Shown here piece after piece: positions 60,180-64,000 of a DNA stretch of 64,000 bases. This DNA is from Odoribacter splanchnicus DSM 20712 (GTDB taxonomy: Bacteria; Bacteroidota; Bacteroidia; Bacteroidales; Marinifilaceae), in NCBI RefSeq assembly GCF_000190535.1, contig NC_015160.1:3100001-3164000 (forward strand), in the 5' to 3' direction. The position numbers and the translations under genes were made by a program. Each line of letters starts with the position of its first letter. Positions within the stretch are counted from its first letter, which is position 1. The notes under the pieces are model-generated. The model was not told the origin of the DNA. It did no database searches and worked only from the letters and a program-made list of their open reading frames with translations.

Positions 60180-63100
60180 ATGAAAAAGAAACAACTTTAC
60201 GGACGGGGAGTCCCTATGCTCTGCATAGCCTGCCAACTCACAGTGGCTCCTCTGTTTTTTTCAAGTCATGTGCAGGCAGTCCCGGTCGCTCCAACCTTCC
60301 TGACGACCGCACAAACACAAGAGATGAGAACAATCAAAGGGATTGTCAGAGATGTCAACAACCAGCCATTACCCGGAGCGACCATCCGGATTAAGGGTAC
60401 CTCTACAGGCGTGGTGTCGGATGTGGACGGGAATTATACCATTACCGTACCCGATGACCCGAATACTACCCTGCTCGTGTCGTTTGTCGGCATGAAACCC
60501 CAGGAGCAGAAAATTGGCAAATCGACGGCACTGAATTTCATCCTCGAAGAGGATGCCACCGTCTTGGATCAGGTGGTGGTGAACGGAGTATTTGAACGTA
60601 AGGCTAACACTTTCACCGGTTCGGTGAGGACTATCGGGAAAGATGACCTAAAGCGCGTGGGGAACTCTAATGTGTTGCAGTCGTTGAAGAACCTGGATCC
60701 TTCCATCATGTTTTTCGACAACATGTCTTTAGGTTCGGATCCGAACGCTATGCCTGAAATGGTGTTACGCGGCAAGTCCTCCATTAATATGGAAGATGTG
60801 GATCTGAAGGCGACCTACCAGAACGACCCGAATGCGCCTTTATTCGTGCTGGACGGTTTCGAGACCTCCCTCCAGAAAATCATGGACCTTGATATGGATA
60901 GGGTGGAAAGTTTGACCATTCTGAAAGATGCCTCGGCAAAGGCCATTTATGGTTCGAAAGCAGCCAATGGTGTGATTGTCATTGAATTGAAGAAGAATCC
61001 GTCCGGAGACTTGCGCGTCACTTACAATGGAAGCATGGAAATCGAGGCTCCGGACCTCAGTTCGTACGATTTGTGCAATGCTGCGGAAAAACTGGAGGTG
61101 GAACAGGCTTTCGGGATGTTCAACGATCCGGGAGCCGATTTCGAATCACAGCGCATGATGATTAAAATGTATAACCAACGCCAGTCGGCCGTCAAATCGG
61201 GAATCAACACGGATTGGATATCCAAGCCGTTGCGGTTGGGTGTGGGCAACAAGCATAGCCTTTCTGTGGAATTGGGCGACAAGGCATTACAGGCCATCGT
61301 CGATTTGTCTTACCAGAACATCAAGGGGGTTATGAAAGGTTCGGATCGTACAAACATCTCCGGAGCAATCTCCCTGTTGTACAGGCATCAGAATTTTCTG
61401 TTCAGAAACCAGTTGACTATCACTTCCAACGAAGCGCACGACTCCAAGTACGGGACTTTCGATGAATACACCAAACTCAACCCTTATTACACACCCTACG
61501 ATCAATACGGTCATTTGACCGACAATATCGTCCCTTCTTTGGATCCGGGAAACAGTGTCACGGTGAATGCATGGTATGAGGATATTGAATTTGAGGCGAA
61601 TCCCCTGTACAATGCACAGTTGAACACACTCTTACAGGACAAATACGTCGACATCACCAATAATTTCGAACTACAATGGTTTGTCATGACCGGCCTGAAG
61701 GCTACAGCCCGTTTCGGACTTACAGAACAACGCAGCAGGAGCGACGAGTTTTATCCGTCGGATCATCTGAAATTCGCCTCCTACAGTACCGACCGTCTGA
61801 CGGAAAAGGGGAGCTACGACCTGGAAAACGGCGAACAACATTCCTTGAGCGGTAAGTTCGACGTACAATATAACAAGAATTTCCTGAGTGTGCATGACAT
61901 TTTTGTCAATGCAGGTTTTGATCTGTCGCGCAAACAGTCTTCCACCAATCTGCAACAGGCAGAAGGTTTTCCGAGCGACAAGATGACCGACATTATCTTT
62001 GCCCGGCAATATCTGAAAGATGCCAAGCCCAAAGGGACGGAGGAGACTGTAAAGGATTTCGGTTATTATCTGTCGGCAAACTATTCCTATGACAATCGTC
62101 TGAACTTCGACGCCACTTTCCGTCAGAGCGCATCCAGCATGTACGGAGCCAACAGTCGTTGGGGGAAATTCTGGAGTGTGGGAGGAAGCTGGAACATACA
62201 CAACGAGAGCTGGATGGAAGGTTCCAACATCACCCAATTGCGCTTAAGGGCAACGACAGGCTCGACCGGTTCCCAAAGCTCGGCAGCTTATAACGCATTG
62301 GCCTCATACGAATATTTCCTTGACAAGACATACGGAGGCCAGTTGGGAGCGCAATTGCTGAACATGCGCAACGAGGATTTACAGTGGCAGGAGAAAGTAG
62401 AGCAGAACTATGGCTTTGACTTCAATTATAAAAACCGTTATTCGTTTACTTTCGAATACTACCATTCCATTACAAACAATGCGGTGAACCCTCTGAGCCT
62501 GGCTCCGTCTACCGGTTTCACCACCGTTCAGGAAAACGTCGGAAAAGTATTGAACCGGGGGTTCGACCTACGTGCCGGAGCGACCGTATGGCAACAGCCG
62601 GCAGACCGTTCCTATCTGTCGTTCTCCCTTATGATATCGCGCAACAAAAACATCCTGAAGGAAATATCCGAAGCCATGCGTTCCTATAACGAACAGCAGG
62701 AGGAACTGGCTACTGAAGGTAATGTACCTGTCCAGAAATATTACGACGGTGTTTCCATGGATGCCATCTGGGCGATGCCTTCCTTAGGGATAGACCCGGC
62801 CAATGGCCGCGAAATCTATATCGCGAAAGACGAGAACGGCAATCCTTACCGGACCTATACTTACGATGCGGCCCAGCAGGTCATCTGCGGTGATGAACTA
62901 CCCAAATTCCAGGGGAATGCCGGTGTCAATTTCGAGTACAAAGGATTCGGCATCAATGCTGTACTGACTTATCAGTACGGGGCCAAAATGTATAACCAGA
63001 CATTGGTTGACAAAGTGGAAAACGCCGACATGAAATATAACGTGGACCGACGCATCTATACCGACCGTTGGCGCAAACCGGGAGATATCGCCTTGTACAA

Positions 63101-63386
63101 AGCAATCAGCGAAGAAGTGTATGTGTCCGAAAAGCAGCAGTTCGCTTCAGAGAAGACATATCCTACCTCCCGTTTTGTGCAGAAACGGAACGAATTGAAG
63201 ATATCCTCCCTGCAACTGTCATACGACTTCTTCCGTCATGACTTTGTGAAGAAAATCGGTCTTGAAAGGATTCTGCTGCGGTTCAATGCAAACGACCTTT
63301 TCACCTTTTCAAGCATCGACATTGAGCGGGGAACCTCCTATCCTTTCGCCAGAACGTTCAATTTCTCCTTAAATGTGACCTTATAA
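60180..63386 (+). CDS. SusC-family TonB-dependent outer-membrane transporter
   Basis: A 1068-residue outer-membrane receptor. I use ATG 60180, which starts a signal peptide; seven extra codons upstream are unlikely. The N-terminal extension has a CarboxypepD_reg-like domain (about 48-125: IKGIVRDVNNQPLPGATIRI and GVVSDVDGNYTITVPDD). The plug follows, with the typical VDLD..RVESLTILKDASA and YGSKAANGVIVI segments, then a 22-strand barrel ending FNFSLNVTL. It would import a glycan or peptide with SusD; substrate unknown. The product spans the normal length. Confidence 0.95.
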   Translation: MKKKQLYGRGVPMLCIACQLTVAPLFFSSHVQAVPVAPTFLTTAQTQEMRTIKGIVRDVNNQPLPGATIRIKGTSTGVVSDVDGNYTITVPDDPNTTLLVSFVGMKPQEQKIGKSTALNFILEEDATVLDQVVVNGVFERKANTFTGSVRTIGKDDLKRVGNSNVLQSLKNLDPSIMFFDNMSLGSDPNAMPEMVLRGKSSINMEDVDLKATYQNDPNAPLFVLDGFETSLQKIMDLDMDRVESLTILKDASAKAIYGSKAANGVIVIELKKNPSGDLRVTYNGSMEIEAPDLSSYDLCNAAEKLEVEQAFGMFNDPGADFESQRMMIKMYNQRQSAVKSGINTDWISKPLRLGVGNKHSLSVELGDKALQAIVDLSYQNIKGVMKGSDRTNISGAISLLYRHQNFLFRNQLTITSNEAHDSKYGTFDEYTKLNPYYTPYDQYGHLTDNIVPSLDPGNSVTVNAWYEDIEFEANPLYNAQLNTLLQDKYVDITNNFELQWFVMTGLKATARFGLTEQRSRSDEFYPSDHLKFASYSTDRLTEKGSYDLENGEQHSLSGKFDVQYNKNFLSVHDIFVNAGFDLSRKQSSTNLQQAEGFPSDKMTDIIFARQYLKDAKPKGTEETVKDFGYYLSANYSYDNRLNFDATFRQSASSMYGANSRWGKFWSVGGSWNIHNESWMEGSNITQLRLRATTGSTGSQSSAAYNALASYEYFLDKTYGGQLGAQLLNMRNEDLQWQEKVEQNYGFDFNYKNRYSFTFEYYHSITNNAVNPLSLAPSTGFTTVQENVGKVLNRGFDLRAGATVWQQPADRSYLSFSLMISRNKNILKEISEAMRSYNEQQEELATEGNVPVQKYYDGVSMDAIWAMPSLGIDPANGREIYIAKDENGNPYRTYTYDAAQQVICGDELPKFQGNAGVNFEYKGFGINAVLTYQYGAKMYNQTLVDKVENADMKYNVDRRIYTDRWRKPGDIALYKAISEEVYVSEKQQFASEKTYPTSRFVQKRNELKISSLQLSYDFFRHDFVKKIGLERILLRFNANDLFTFSSIDIERGTSYPFARTFNFSLNVTL

Positions 63387-63397
63387 CACCGAGAACC

Positions 63398-64000
63398 ATG
63401 AAAAAGAATATCATATATAGTTTGTCATTGTTCCTGCTCCTTTCCCTGTCGGCCTGCAACCAATGGCTGGAAGTGGAGCCTAAAACGGAAATCAAGAGTG
63501 ACAAGATGTTTGAGAATGAAACCGGCTTCAGAGATGCCCTGATCGGATGCTACATGATGATGGCGGATTCCACCCTTTACGGGCGGGAATCCACTGTCTG
63601 CTTTTTTGATGTGCTGGCACAGCAGTATGACATGGCCACGAACAATCCTTACAACAATCTCAAGCAGTACCGTTATGAAAGCTATACCGGGACCATCGAC
63701 GGTATCTGGCAAAAAACCTACCGCATCATCGCCAACCTGAACGCGCTGCTCGAAGTGAGCGACGAAAAAAAGGCCATCCTGCATCCCACCACTTACGGCA
63801 TCATCAAAGGAGAAGCCATCGGTCTGCGGGCTTTCCTGCACTTTGAACTGCTGCGCATATTCGGCTGGGGAAATCTGGAGAACCAGCCTTCCAACCTGGA
63901 CAAGCTTTCCATCCCTTACGTGACGGAGTATAGCAAGGTGCTCACCAAACAATCTACCGTAAAAGAAGTACTGGGATACATTCACCGGGATCTTGCGGAA
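63398..64000 (+). CDS. SusD/RagB-family lipoprotein, partial
   Basis: The first 201 codons of a SusD-type surface lipoprotein; the window ends before a stop. The signal ends in the lipobox LSLSAC, with the lipid-modified cysteine at residue 20. After it come WLEVEPKTEIKSDKMFENE, a typical SusD N-terminus, and helical TPR-like segments (FLHFELLRIFGWG, KEVLGYIHRDLAE). It starts 11 bases after the SusC stop, the standard paired arrangement, and binds substrate over the SusC lid. Confidence 0.93.
   Translation, partial: MKKNIIYSLSLFLLLSLSACNQWLEVEPKTEIKSDKMFENETGFRDALIGCYMMMADSTLYGRESTVCFFDVLAQQYDMATNNPYNNLKQYRYESYTGTIDGIWQKTYRIIANLNALLEVSDEKKAILHPTTYGIIKGEAIGLRAFLHFELLRIFGWGNLENQPSNLDKLSIPYVTEYSKVLTKQSTVKEVLGYIHRDLAE

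Overview
The window is a chromosomal segment of a member of the Bacteroidales. The support is SusC/SusD outer-membrane proteins, an OmpA-type lipoprotein, six-bladed beta-propeller lipoproteins, few Shine-Dalgarno sequences, and many -7 boxes of the Bacteroidetes type TAnnTTTG, some with TTTG about 19 bases upstream. The genus cannot be fixed from sequence alone.

Positions 1 to about 37.9 kb are most of a temperate tailed (siphovirus-like) prophage whose right end abuts a tRNA-Pro gene. From left to right: a leftward repressor unit (XRE repressor plus a protein of unknown function); rightward early genes (RHH protein, LuxR-like HTH protein, a tRNA-like RNA, Dam-type methyltransferase, HTH protein); a 1305-residue primase-helicase; an iteron-rich candidate origin; then late genes. 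The late genes are in an unusual order: ClpP-like protease and capsid, then terminase, then portal, lysis genes, tail proteins and tape measure. A tyrosine integrase closes the prophage. The left attachment site was not found and probably lies left of the window.

The late region is divided by small accessory cassettes. Four late units (11291, 18217, 21713, 32750) start behind the same promoter-like element: GTCCTTTT followed, at one fixed distance, by a TAnnATTG-like box. Between them sit cassettes with host-type promoters and strong terminators that encode small proteins. Two cassettes (17.3 and 31.8 kb) begin with paralogous structured leader RNAs of about 205 nt. In each, a central strand can pair with the 5' end of the RNA or with a near-copy of that 5' end next to the start codon. 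The two loci differ in sequence, but all three strands change together, which points to a conserved RNA switch. This is the most interesting signal in the window.

Positions 37.95 to 57.6 kb are host core genes: tRNA-Pro, rbfA, a LolC/E-type permease, a cyclophilin-type isomerase, a VanZ-like protein, pheS, an OmpA lipoprotein, a DUF1460 protein, an LpoB-like lipoprotein, a TPR lipoprotein, an M20 dipeptidase, prs, a ferritin-like/VIT1 protein, a SPOR protein, a solute symporter, a beta-propeller lipoprotein, leuS, a DUF454 protein and dus. From 57.67 kb comes an accessory stretch: a broken IS5-type transposase, a MarR regulator, an ornithine cyclodeaminase-family enzyme, and a SusC/SusD pair that runs off the right edge.
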